Source: Paenibacillus_E qinlingensis
Lineage (GTDB): Bacteria > Bacillota > Bacilli > Paenibacillales > NBRC-103111
Length of the DNA: 64,000 nucleotides
Reading direction: 5' to 3'
NCBI RefSeq assembly: GCF_028746185.1
Contig: NZ_JAQIVH010000003.1
Location: 434,001-498,000 of the forward strand
Shown here: piece after piece, positions 35,253-44,215 of the stretch
How the letters are laid out: every line of letters starts with the position of its first letter
Numbering within the stretch: position 1 is the stretch's first letter
Made by a program: the position numbers and the translations under genes
Notes under the pieces: model-generated
Told to the model about the DNA's origin: nothing
Databases searched by the model: none
Seen by the model: the letters and a program-made list of their open reading frames with translations, nothing else

Positions 35253-36212
35253 ATGCGAGCAAGTGTGAAGTCGATTTCTGGTGAACCCGTAGGAAGAAGA
35301 CGAATGACCACGCATATTTGGAAAACCTTTCTCCGATATAAGTGGTTGTACTTACTTATGGTTCCGGGGATTGCGTATTACATTATTTATCACTATGTAC
35401 CGATGTTCGGACTCGTAATCGCGTTTAAGAAGTATAACCTCATGAAGGGGTTATGGGGCAGTGAATGGGTTGGCTTCGATAATTTTCGGACCATTTTCGC
35501 TTCGCCGGAGTTTCCTAGTCTAGTCCGAAATACGCTTCTGATCAGTGTGTATCGTATTTTGTTTAACATGCTTCCGGACGTCATGTTGGCACTTATTTTA
35601 AATGAAATTCGTGCTCCTTGGTTTAAAAGAATTGTACAAACGATCACCTATGGGCCTCATTTTTTATCATGGATAATTGTGTACGGTCTTGTGTTTTCAT
35701 TCTTTGCGCCTGGTGCGGGGCTAGTTACGACGTTCTTTCGAGATATGGGTTGGGGAGAACTTGATGTGTTGACCAACTCAGACTATTTCCGTTCGTTATT
35801 AGTTACGTCAGATATTTGGAAGAGCACTGGTTTCGGAGCCATCATCTATTTGGCAGCACTGGCCTCGATCAACCATGAATTATATGAAGCAGCCGTAGTT
35901 GATGGCGCTGGTCGTTGGCGGCAATTGTGGCATATTACACTCCCAGGTATTCGTGAAGTGTTCATACTACTGTTGATCTTGCGAATCGGACATATTATGG
36001 ATGCTGGTTTCGAACAAGTATACATATTCTTGAACGCACGCGTTTACGATGTGGGAGATATTCTTGACACCTGGATCTTCCGCCGAGGTATTGAACAAAT
36101 GGAATTCAGTGTCCCAGCGGCTATGGGCGTATTCAAATCAGTAATCGGTCTAGTGCTCGTTATTGGAGCGAATAAACTGGCCAAAAAAGTCGGCGGGTCC
36201 GGCATCTGGTAA
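35253..36212 (+). CDS. Carbohydrate ABC transporter permease, LplB-like
   Basis: A 319-residue membrane protein of the CUT1 subfamily with large lipoprotein partners (LplB/YtcP type). About six membrane segments are seen, and the EAA loop ELYEAAVVDGAGRWRQLWHI (about residues 210-229). AAAGGAGGTGAT precedes the ATG. Its stop overlaps the ribosome binding site of the second permease. No ATPase is encoded nearby; such systems commonly share a general MsmX-type ATPase. Confidence 0.94.
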   Translation: MRASVKSISGEPVGRRRMTTHIWKTFLRYKWLYLLMVPGIAYYIIYHYVPMFGLVIAFKKYNLMKGLWGSEWVGFDNFRTIFASPEFPSLVRNTLLISVYRILFNMLPDVMLALILNEIRAPWFKRIVQTITYGPHFLSWIIVYGLVFSFFAPGAGLVTTFFRDMGWGELDVLTNSDYFRSLLVTSDIWKSTGFGAIIYLAALASINHELYEAAVVDGAGRWRQLWHITLPGIREVFILLLILRIGHIMDAGFEQVYIFLNARVYDVGDILDTWIFRRGIEQMEFSVPAAMGVFKSVIGLVLVIGANKLAKKVGGSGIW

Positions 36213-36225
36213 AGGAGGCATCGTC

Positions 36226-37113
36226 ATGCCATTCATACTTAAGAAAACCAAATCAGACCGCATTGTAGATGCCGTTCTTTACACCGTACTCGGACTTTTC
36301 TGTTTAGCAACGCTGTTTCCCATCTACTTTGTCTTCATTATGTCCATCACACCCTATACGGAAGTGCTCAAGAACGGCGGGTTTGTCATCGTACCGCATG
36401 CAATCACATTCGAAGCATTCACAACGATTTTTTCAAGCAACACAGTACCCAAAGCTCTGCAAGTATCGATCTTCGTTACGGTCGTTGGAACAGCGTGTAA
36501 TCTAGCCATTACGACGATGCTGGCCTATCCGTTATCGAAGAAATTTTTACCGGGGCGCAATATCGTTCTGATGGGCATCGTGTTTACCATGTTGTTCTCA
36601 GGTGGGATCATCCCTATGTACTTGACGGTGAAAGCCACGGGCTTGATGGATTCATTATGGGCACTTATCATTCCAGGTCTGGTATCGTCCTTTAATATTC
36701 TGATCATGAAGACCTTTTTCGAAGGCCTCCCTTATGAAATTGAAGAGGCGGCGAAAGTGGATGGCTGCAGCGATATTGGTACACTTATGCGAATTGTGCT
36801 GCCGCTCTCGATGCCGATTATGGCAACGCTTGGTTTGTTCTATGGTGTGAATCACTGGAATGCGTACTTCGGCGGGGTCATGTATTTGAATGATCGCAGT
36901 CTATATCCGATACAGGTTGTGCTGCGGAATATGATTGTGTCACCGGCCATTAGTCAGGAGCTTGCCATTTCTCAATCTTCCTTAAATACCATGCCGCCGG
37001 AAACCATTAAGATGGCAACTGTTGTGGTGGCAATCATACCCGTTCTTATCGTGTATCCGTTTCTACAAAAATATTTCGTCAAAGGCATGCTGTTAGGCGC
37101 TGTCAAAGGATAA
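36226..37113 (+). CDS. Carbohydrate ABC transporter permease, YtcP-like
   Basis: A 295-residue partner permease of the CUT1 family. The EAA loop is EIEEAAKVDGCSDIGTLMRI (about residues 170-189), and the end QKYFVKGMLLGAVKG is typical of MalG-like proteins. AAAGGAGG at 36211-36218 selects the ATG at 36226 over the upstream in-frame start at 36163, which overlaps the previous gene. Confidence 0.94.
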   Translation: MPFILKKTKSDRIVDAVLYTVLGLFCLATLFPIYFVFIMSITPYTEVLKNGGFVIVPHAITFEAFTTIFSSNTVPKALQVSIFVTVVGTACNLAITTMLAYPLSKKFLPGRNIVLMGIVFTMLFSGGIIPMYLTVKATGLMDSLWALIIPGLVSSFNILIMKTFFEGLPYEIEEAAKVDGCSDIGTLMRIVLPLSMPIMATLGLFYGVNHWNAYFGGVMYLNDRSLYPIQVVLRNMIVSPAISQELAISQSSLNTMPPETIKMATVVVAIIPVLIVYPFLQKYFVKGMLLGAVKG

Positions 37114-37306
37114 GTCTAACAGCAGCTTTACTGCAATTGGCTGTAAGCCAGTTACGTATTAAGTACGAGGAGGTGGCAACGCGGAGTAGATCTGCAGTGG
37201 TTATTTCGCAAACGATTCGTATCCATGGATTTGACGGAAGTAAATGGCTTGAAAGTAGTTTCATACGCGTTCTTATTCTTCTAAAACGAACAGGGGGGTC
37301 TTTCAT
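37114..37306 (+). other. 193-base leader of the binding-protein gene
   Basis: No established gene is seen. The leader contains a TTGGCT/AGCCA hairpin and a strong AGGAGGTG (37170-37177) not placed before any known gene. A GTG within it would open a frame of about 43 codons ending on the TTGA of the binding-protein start, a possible coupled leader peptide. The sequence GGTGGCAACGCGG also resembles a T-box core with one mismatch. Confidence 0.3.
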
Positions 37307-38911
37307 TTGAAAACGTTATCAAAAGTAACTACTGTATTGTTAGCATCTTCGCTCGTCCTTGCCGCATGCTCGAGTTCGAAAGAGGAGGCTTCTAGTTCCC
37401 CAGCCAACACGGCGACGACAACGTCGTCGAGCTCAGATGCCAAGAAGGAAAAACTAGACCTGAGTTGGATGGTTATTGCAGATGCAAGCGCCCAACTTCC
37501 TTCGGCCGATAAAGACTTCGTGAAGAAAGCGATTGAAGAGAAATTCAATGTCTCACTGAAAATGACCTACTTGCCATTTGGCCAGGACTATACCAATAAA
37601 TTGAATACGATGATCGCTTCTGGTGACATTCCCGATGTTTTCTACGCGGACGGCGTACCTTCCAATAACTACATCCGAGATGGTGTTGCAAGAGATTTGA
37701 CAGGGATTGTTACACCGGCTAAAATGCCAAACTACTTCAAAAATTGGGTGTCGGAAGCAACTTTGAAGTCGTATCAGGTACAAGGTGCGTTCAAGCGTGC
37801 ACCCGTGCCATATGAAACAAGTTACTACCGTACCTTCTATATTCGGAAAGATTGGCTCGACAAGCTTAACTTGAAAATGCCGACGAACTACGATGAGCTT
37901 GTCAGTGTCATGAAAGCTTTTACCTTCAATGATCCAGACGGTAATGGCAAGAACGATACGTATGGTTTTACAGCGGCAGGCGGCGGTGCAAGCATATCGA
38001 TGGACTTCCCAGAATTCCTGAAAAACGGCTTTGCGGGTGACACATATGTAGAAAATGATCAGTTCATTGACGTTCGTACCGATATCCGCATGCAAAATGT
38101 GCTTACTGACATCAAAGCACTACTGGACATGAAAGTTGTCGATCCGGACTGGTTTCTGAATAAATACGGTCAGCATTTTGATAAAGCTGCACAAGGTAAA
38201 GCAGGTATCGTGATCGGTCAAGGCAGAGACCTTGCCTTCGATAACAATCCGGCTGGATTGCAAATGAAAGCGAAGGCAGCAGGTCAAACAACAGCAGATT
38301 GGGAGCCGTTCCATCCGTGGGAAAAAACCGGTACTTGGGTTGAAACGATTCCACAAAATCCGTTCTTGCTCAGCTCCAAAAGCTCAGATGCCAAAGTACA
38401 GCGCTCCATTGAAATTCTGGATTGGCTGGCTGGAGAAGAAGGCTTCTTGCTGACACGTTACGGGAAAGAAAACGTGGATTACAAACGCAATGGGAAAGAC
38501 ATTGAAGTCAATCAAGACGCCTATAAAAAAGATGTTATCGACAATAACAACTTTATTGAAGTGTATGGTTGGTTTACACCACGTAAACCGGAAGTGTTCG
38601 GATTGAATATCATTGATCCTAAAGTAACCGAGCGAGATAAGAAAATCGTTGAAAAAATCAACTCTTACAAGATTCTTCCGTCGGTGGGTACGGCTCTTAC
38701 TGTCAAAGAAGGCATGGATATCGGAGCTATGCGCAAACGTATGAATGAACTGCATGTTCAAATCTTGTATAAAGAGAAGGATGCTGCTAACTGGCCGCAA
38801 TATCGCCAAGAAGTGATGACGAAATTCGGTGGCAAAGCGATCTTTGATAACTATGCTGAGCTTACTTCCACAGCGAAAGGCAAGACAATCAAGTTCAAAT
38901 CGGATAACTAA
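37307..38911 (+). CDS. Extracellular solute-binding lipoprotein of a carbohydrate ABC importer
   Basis: A 534-residue lipoprotein. Residues 1-20 are a type II signal with lipobox VLAAC, followed by a Ser/Ala-rich linker. The rest matches the large (about 500-560 residue) family 1 binding proteins paired with LplB/YtcP permeases; LNTMIASGDIPDVFYADG is a family-type segment at about residues 100-117. The start is TTG with GGGGGG upstream. It captures an oligosaccharide outside the cell for the permeases at 35253 and 36226. Confidence 0.93.
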   Translation: MKTLSKVTTVLLASSLVLAACSSSKEEASSSPANTATTTSSSSDAKKEKLDLSWMVIADASAQLPSADKDFVKKAIEEKFNVSLKMTYLPFGQDYTNKLNTMIASGDIPDVFYADGVPSNNYIRDGVARDLTGIVTPAKMPNYFKNWVSEATLKSYQVQGAFKRAPVPYETSYYRTFYIRKDWLDKLNLKMPTNYDELVSVMKAFTFNDPDGNGKNDTYGFTAAGGGASISMDFPEFLKNGFAGDTYVENDQFIDVRTDIRMQNVLTDIKALLDMKVVDPDWFLNKYGQHFDKAAQGKAGIVIGQGRDLAFDNNPAGLQMKAKAAGQTTADWEPFHPWEKTGTWVETIPQNPFLLSSKSSDAKVQRSIEILDWLAGEEGFLLTRYGKENVDYKRNGKDIEVNQDAYKKDVIDNNNFIEVYGWFTPRKPEVFGLNIIDPKVTERDKKIVEKINSYKILPSVGTALTVKEGMDIGAMRKRMNELHVQILYKEKDAANWPQYRQEVMTKFGGKAIFDNYAELTSTAKGKTIKFKSDN

Positions 38912-38934
38912 ATAGCAATTTGTATGAGGCTGAT

Positions 38935-38986
38935 ACCACTCAGACTGGCGGATGCACCTCCGTTTCGTCAGTCTGACTCAAGTGGT
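38935..38986 (+). other. Nested stem-loop between the binding-protein and SDR genes
   Basis: Three nested pairs are seen: ACCACT/AGTGGT, AGACTG/CAGTCT and CGGA/TCCG. There is no T-run, so it is unlikely to be a full terminator. Position after an abundant lipoprotein gene suggests a 3'-end stabiliser or partial attenuator. Confidence 0.6.
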
Positions 38987-39019
38987 GTTCCTGCGATCTA
39001 TAGAATGGAGGTTTTCCAC

Positions 39020-39802
39020 GTGCGCTTGCAAGGGAAACGGGCATTGATTACAGGTAGTGCCAGAGGCATCGGTCAAGGCATTGCAGATAAATTCGTGCAA
39101 GAAGGAGCACATGTCGTATTGCTTGATTACAGGGCGGATCAGCTTGAAGCATCTGCTGACATAATTCGGAAGCAAGCGATAGAGAGGGGACAAACGGCTC
39201 ATGTTGTAACCGTCGTCTGCGACTTGAGTGTGCCAGAGCAAGTGGACAAGGCTGCTGAACAAGCGTGGGCTTACTGGGATGGCATCGACATTTTGGTCAA
39301 TAACGCTGGTATTGCAACACGCGAGTCTTTCATCGACATTCCTCTTTCTCGTTGGCAGCAGGTGATCAACATTAATTTGAATGCTGTGTTCCAATTGAGT
39401 CAATGGGTGGCGAAGGGGATGATCGCGAGTGGGATTCACGGTTCGATCGTCAACATGGCCTCGAAGAATGGCTTAGCTGGGAGTGCAGTTTTGGCTCATT
39501 ACAATGCATCCAAAGGTGGGATTGTCTTGCTAACCCAGTCCATGGCTGTTGATTTGGCCAAGAATAACATTCGTGTCAATAGCGTTGCACCTGGCTTCAT
39601 CGATACTCCGCTTGATCGCGAACTGAAAGAGAAGTCCGAAGTAACACTGACATTGACGGAACGAACCCCGATGCGCAGGCTCGGTACCATTGAGGAAGTG
39701 GCGAATGCATTTCTATTCTTGGCATCAGACGAAGCGTCCTATATAACGGGCACGACACTGGTTGTGGACGGAGGTCATCTCGCCAATGCTTGTGATTTGT
39801 AA
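39020..39802 (+). CDS. Short-chain dehydrogenase/reductase (SDR), sugar type
   Basis: A 260-residue classical SDR. The cofactor motif TGSARGIG is at 11-18, LVNNAG at 92-97, catalytic S148, Y161 and K165 (YNASK), and the C-terminal ITGTTLVVDGG motif is present. Asp at the end of the second strand (LLDYR, about 35-39) suggests NAD preference. The GTG at 39020 is chosen because GGAGG lies at 39007-39011; the frame's upstream extension covers the stem-loop. It may oxidise a 2-keto-3-deoxy sugar acid, judging from the dehydratase next door. Confidence 0.9.
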   Translation: MRLQGKRALITGSARGIGQGIADKFVQEGAHVVLLDYRADQLEASADIIRKQAIERGQTAHVVTVVCDLSVPEQVDKAAEQAWAYWDGIDILVNNAGIATRESFIDIPLSRWQQVININLNAVFQLSQWVAKGMIASGIHGSIVNMASKNGLAGSAVLAHYNASKGGIVLLTQSMAVDLAKNNIRVNSVAPGFIDTPLDRELKEKSEVTLTLTERTPMRRLGTIEEVANAFLFLASDEASYITGTTLVVDGGHLANACDL

Positions 39803-39850
39803 ACTTTTGTAACCATACATCAGGATTGCGTGCAAGGAGGACAGACTAAC

Positions 39851-41578
39851 ATGGCAGATGAGGACAACAAGCATGGGGTAATTGAGGAAGATAAACGTCG
39901 TGGTGAAAAATATTTTAACGACACGGGGCTTTGGGGGTTTATCCATCGTTCATTTACAAAATCCATGGGCTACACGGATGACGATTTGAAAAAGCCGGTC
40001 ATCGGTATTTGCAACACATTCAGCGAGTTGAATAAATGCCACTCTCACTTTAGAGAATTGACGGACTATGTGAAGCGTGGTGTATGGCAAGCTGGTGGTC
40101 TGCCGATGGAATTTCCGACTATTTCTATAGGTGAACCATATGTTAAACCGACAACGATGCTGCTTCGGAATCTCATGGCGATGGACACGGAAGAAATGGT
40201 CAAAGCGCACCCGATTGACGGTGTCGTGCTCCTTGGCGGCTGTGATAAGACAGTGCCTGCGCAGCTGATGGCAGCTGTGAGTGCGAATATTCCAGCGATT
40301 GTCCTAACCGGCGGACCGATGCTGAACGGTAAATTAAACGGCCAGACGCTTGGCGCCTGCACCGATTGTTATCAGTTTACGCTTGAGCACAAAGCGGGCA
40401 ACATCTCTGACGAGCAGCTCACCATCGCCGAGAATGCCATTTGCCGCAGCGATGGTCACTGCATGGTGATGGGGACGGCCAGTACAATGGCGGCAATCGC
40501 TGAGGGGCTAGGAATGGCACTTCCTGGTTGTGCAGCAATTCCTGCTCCAGACTCTAGGCGTCGGCACATGTCGGAGCAGACCGGGAAGCAAATCGTGGAA
40601 CTCGTTCATCGAAACATCCGACCACGTGACATTATTACCCCAGAGTCACTGGACAATGCGATTCGAGTTACAATGGCATGCGCAGGATCAACCAACGCAA
40701 TTATCCATTTGGTAGCGATTGCTGGACGACTTGGCTACCGGTTACCGCTTGAAAGGTTCGACGAAATTAGCGCGACGACGCCATTTATCTTGAACGTTCG
40801 CCCATCTGGCAAATATCAGATGGAAGAATTCTTTGAAGCAGGCGGCGTACCTGCACTGATGAAGGAAATTGAACCGCTGCTGAATGGCCATTGTTTGACC
40901 GTTACGGGTCAAACTGTTAGCGAGAACCTGCGAGGCGTGAAGGTAACTGACCGCGAGTTGATCTATCCGCTTGAACAGCCAATTGCTCCGCAAGGCGGTA
41001 TTGCGGTGCTGCGCGGAAATCTCTCTCCGAACGGGGCGCTGATCAAGCAAACGGCGGTTTCAGCACATCTCAAAAAGCACCGTGGACGCGCTGTCGTCTT
41101 CGAATCGCCGGACGATCTGAATGCACGGATTGATGATCCAGATTTGGATGTCGATGAGAACAGTGTTCTCGTGTTGAAGAATGCTGGACCGAAAGGCGCA
41201 CCAGCGATGCCGGAAATCGGGCAAATTCCGATTCCGAAGAAGCTGCTGCTGCAAGGCGTACGGGATATGGTACGAATTTCGGATGCTCGGATCAGCGGTA
41301 CTTCATACGGTACGTTGATTGTGCACGTTGCTCCTGAAGCGGCCATTGGCGGACCTCTGGGTCTGGTGCAGGACGGCGATGAGATCGAGCTCGACATCGA
41401 CATGCGCAAGCTGGAGTTGCATGTAGATGAAGAAACACTTCGTGAGCGTAAAGCGAAGTGGCAGGCACCTCCCCCAGCCTATGATCGCGGGTATGGCCTT
41501 CTGTTCCTAGAACGAGTACTGCAAGCGGATGAAGGCTGTGATTTCGACTTCCTACTGCCGCCAGAGCTTCGCAAGTAG
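39851..41578 (+). CDS. IlvD/Edd family sugar-acid dehydratase
   Basis: A 575-residue dehydratase. Cysteines C63, C131 and C204 have exactly the spacing (68 and 73) of the [2Fe-2S] ligands known in L-arabinonate dehydratase. GGCDKTVPAQLM carries the Mg-binding carbamylated lysine region, and CRSDGHCMVMGTASTM is typical of the sugar-acid branch. AAGGAGG precedes the ATG at 39851. It should convert an aldonate to a 2-keto-3-deoxy acid. It lies between the SDR and the Tat-exported beta-helix protein. Exact sugar unknown; a pentonate or hexonate both fit. Confidence 0.92.
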   Translation: MADEDNKHGVIEEDKRRGEKYFNDTGLWGFIHRSFTKSMGYTDDDLKKPVIGICNTFSELNKCHSHFRELTDYVKRGVWQAGGLPMEFPTISIGEPYVKPTTMLLRNLMAMDTEEMVKAHPIDGVVLLGGCDKTVPAQLMAAVSANIPAIVLTGGPMLNGKLNGQTLGACTDCYQFTLEHKAGNISDEQLTIAENAICRSDGHCMVMGTASTMAAIAEGLGMALPGCAAIPAPDSRRRHMSEQTGKQIVELVHRNIRPRDIITPESLDNAIRVTMACAGSTNAIIHLVAIAGRLGYRLPLERFDEISATTPFILNVRPSGKYQMEEFFEAGGVPALMKEIEPLLNGHCLTVTGQTVSENLRGVKVTDRELIYPLEQPIAPQGGIAVLRGNLSPNGALIKQTAVSAHLKKHRGRAVVFESPDDLNARIDDPDLDVDENSVLVLKNAGPKGAPAMPEIGQIPIPKKLLLQGVRDMVRISDARISGTSYGTLIVHVAPEAAIGGPLGLVQDGDEIELDIDMRKLELHVDEETLRERKAKWQAPPPAYDRGYGLLFLERVLQADEGCDFDFLLPPELRK

Positions 41579-41634
41579 CGAGTACAAGTACGTGTTTGTC
41601 TTACTATCCCCTTATGAAGAGGAGTTGTTCAACG

Positions 41635-44076
41635 ATGTTCTTCCTGGATGGCAAAAAGGGAAAATCGAATGCGACAGACGTAAGCAACGAGGAGAATCCT
41701 ACGAACGGTAAGTCGAATGAGGCTATCAGTAGACGTAAAGTTTTGGCAACGATAGGGCTTGGCGGCGTCATGTTGGCTGGAAGTGTCTTAGCCCCTCGAC
41801 TCGCCTCGGCGGATAACGAGTCGTCGAATGACAAAGGTGGCAAAGACAGCAAAGACAATAAGGATGGGGATCGCGTACAGCAAGTCAACAATGTGGCTGA
41901 ACTAAAGTCTCTCCCGCCAGGTCAGTTGAAGGATGGCCAGCATGTGTTTGTTGGCGGTTACAACAAGAGCGGTGACGGCGGTGGTAAGCTGGTTCGCTTT
42001 GTAGCGAATAGTACCAAAGTTGAAAATGGCGGTACCGTGCATAGGCCGATCAATGGTGGTAATGGACGCGAGTCGAACGATGCAGGCAAGGGAAACAAGC
42101 CGCCCAAAGGAGAAGGTTGCTTTGAAGTCGTACATCATGGTGTGGGCGATTTCCGGTGGTTTGGTATTTTCGATACGAGTCAAAATGCGGATAATGCGCT
42201 GGATGCGTTGGTTAACGATCTTTCAATCCACCGTGTCGAAGCGCACTCAGACCTTAATTTTGTGAAGCGCCATGTGTATCACCGCAGTGACATCGAAATT
42301 GATTTTCACGGCCACACCGTCACGACCGAGGGAATCGAACTGAACACGTTAGACAACCCGTTCGGAGCGGTCATGTTTTTCCAAGGCGTCGTAACTGGCG
42401 TGTCGCAAACGGTTACGCTGACGGAAGATATATCTGAATATTCAGATATATTAGAAGTGGCTGATTCATCCATCTTTGAGGTGGATAGCTGGTGGCACGC
42501 ACAGATTAAGAATAATGCGGCTGGCGGTGCCCAGCGCGAGCTCGATTACCTCATCAAAGTAACGGAAGTATTCGATGCAACTCACGTCAGATTCAACTAT
42601 AAGCTAGGCTGGCTCTTGGCCAAGGGACGTCCGATTACTTACAAAAAAATCAACCCAGCTTTCCGCTGCCATGTGCGCAATATGAGTTTTATCGGCATAC
42701 CAGTGCCGCCTAACGGTACTAGTCTCAGACCATTTCCGACATGGGATCAGATTGGATCGAATCCGGTTGCTTATGAATTTGCTGTTGAATGCGATGCGTC
42801 GGGCATCAAAGCTAGCAAAGTGTTCTGGCCAGTTGTCATGCGGAGATACAATACGCATTATGTGACAGAACGCTGTCAATTGATGAATCCAGAAGAACGC
42901 GATTGGGGCGGCACTGGCTATTTGACGCAGCAGATCAACGTGTTGTACGGGCATGTCCGAGATTGCAATACGAGCAATGCACGTCACTTGAATGATTTTA
43001 CCTGCGCAGCGTATTGTATGGTTGAGAATTGTCATGGTGATGGCGATGAGTACGGTCCGTTCGTCACGCACGGTCAATATGAACATGATCTGACTTACAT
43101 CAACAACTCAGGTCTGTTATCTTTTGCAAACAGCGGTACGACTTGGGGGGATAGTGCGAAGCGTGTGACCGTCAAGAAGCATATTGCATCGCGGATTGTC
43201 GCGAGCAAGCGGTTAACTGACTTAACACTTGAGGATTGCCATGCCGTCGTTACTTACACCAAACCTGGCGTGAAAATGGCTAATTCAGGTTCATTCTGGG
43301 TAAATATGGACGGCTTGCAGATGAGAGGATGTACAGCGCAAGAGATGGTGACGATATCCAAAGGCTCCTCGCGTGCCAAAAGGAAAAACATCATTGATAG
43401 CTGCTCCTTCGGCATGCTGAAGGGCTACGAAATCGCTCGTCCGATCCGCAGTGGGACGACCCAAGTAGGGTACACGCCGAGCAATGGGGAACTGACGATC
43501 CTCAATAGCGAATTCTACAACATTGAAGAGGTCACGCTCGGAAGTATTAATAAACTTACACTCATTAATACGTGGTTCAAAGGCCTTCCTCAGGTAGGAG
43601 GAACTGTGAAGGTGGGTACGCGTGAAATCATCATGCAAGGTGGCGGTCTGGTGGATTGCTGTTTCTTGCTCACGGGTGCTTGGGATAAAGTAGGGGACGT
43701 CAACAATCCGAAGAATAAGCCTGATCAATGGATCACCATTGACGGCAGCGCGATGCTTAGTGGAGTAAATGGGGAGAAGGCGTTTCTGAAGAGCTTAGAT
43801 TCAACGAATGTGGTTACTTGGAATTTTGGAAACTGTACGAGTGTTGCCTCGGATGCTAGTACAGCACATTTCTCCATTCAAGGTGGGATGAATAAATTGA
43901 AGGCGATCGGCTCCCAATTTATTGGAGGGAAGTATGACGCATCGGCTAACGCATTTGGCAGCGGTACCTACCTCATTATGACATCTTGTGTGGAAGAAGG
44001 CGTGAATCGGACTGCACTTCCAGCAGAAAGTGATACAGTGAAACATAGCGCAGGAAATTTTACCATTTTTTACTAA
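41635..44076 (+). CDS. Tat-exported beta-helix protein, paralogue of the protein at 31843
   Basis: An 813-residue protein. The N-terminus carries a twin-arginine signal: SRRKVLATIG at residues 32-41, a hydrophobic core, and the LASA cleavage site (about residue 59). A charged linker (NDKGGKDSKDNKDGD) follows. The rest aligns along the full length of the 705-residue protein at 31843, with an extra insertion at about residues 130-150. The NCHGDGDE patch and following HGQYEHDLT are conserved. Tat export suggests folding, perhaps with a cofactor, in the cytoplasm. A tatA gene lies 1.6 kb downstream. ATG 41635 is chosen from GAGGAG at 41618. Enzymatic type not established. Confidence 0.75.
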   Translation: MFFLDGKKGKSNATDVSNEENPTNGKSNEAISRRKVLATIGLGGVMLAGSVLAPRLASADNESSNDKGGKDSKDNKDGDRVQQVNNVAELKSLPPGQLKDGQHVFVGGYNKSGDGGGKLVRFVANSTKVENGGTVHRPINGGNGRESNDAGKGNKPPKGEGCFEVVHHGVGDFRWFGIFDTSQNADNALDALVNDLSIHRVEAHSDLNFVKRHVYHRSDIEIDFHGHTVTTEGIELNTLDNPFGAVMFFQGVVTGVSQTVTLTEDISEYSDILEVADSSIFEVDSWWHAQIKNNAAGGAQRELDYLIKVTEVFDATHVRFNYKLGWLLAKGRPITYKKINPAFRCHVRNMSFIGIPVPPNGTSLRPFPTWDQIGSNPVAYEFAVECDASGIKASKVFWPVVMRRYNTHYVTERCQLMNPEERDWGGTGYLTQQINVLYGHVRDCNTSNARHLNDFTCAAYCMVENCHGDGDEYGPFVTHGQYEHDLTYINNSGLLSFANSGTTWGDSAKRVTVKKHIASRIVASKRLTDLTLEDCHAVVTYTKPGVKMANSGSFWVNMDGLQMRGCTAQEMVTISKGSSRAKRKNIIDSCSFGMLKGYEIARPIRSGTTQVGYTPSNGELTILNSEFYNIEEVTLGSINKLTLINTWFKGLPQVGGTVKVGTREIIMQGGGLVDCCFLLTGAWDKVGDVNNPKNKPDQWITIDGSAMLSGVNGEKAFLKSLDSTNVVTWNFGNCTSVASDASTAHFSIQGGMNKLKAIGSQFIGGKYDASANAFGSGTYLIMTSCVEEGVNRTALPAESDTVKHSAGNFTIFY

Positions 44077-44106
44077 TTGGCAATAGTCGTTGAAACCTTA
44101 TGTACA

Positions 44107-44137
44107 TTGACATGTGATGGTGGGTCGTTGCTATAAT
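44107..44137 (+). promoter_or_regulatory. Candidate promoter of the GntR-type regulator
   Basis: TTGACA (44107-44112) and TATAAT (44132-44137), both perfect consensus, are separated by 19 bases, 78 bases upstream of the start at 44216. Confidence 0.55.
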
Positions 44138-44215
44138 ACTAATAACAATGCGGATACAGGAAGTGCCCATGTTTCCTGATCTTGTCAGTGTATCGGATGG
44201 AAATGAGGTTTATAG

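Noticed and set aside
37171..37184. T-box riboswitch
   Set aside because: Only the core-like GGTGGCAACGCGG is present, with one mismatch; no stem I, specifier loop or terminator is seen, and the downstream gene is a sugar-binding protein rather than an amino acid gene.
38924..39019. N-terminal extension of the SDR
   Set aside because: The extension translates the nested stem-loop; GGAGG and GTG at 39020 give the usual SDR start directly before the cofactor motif.
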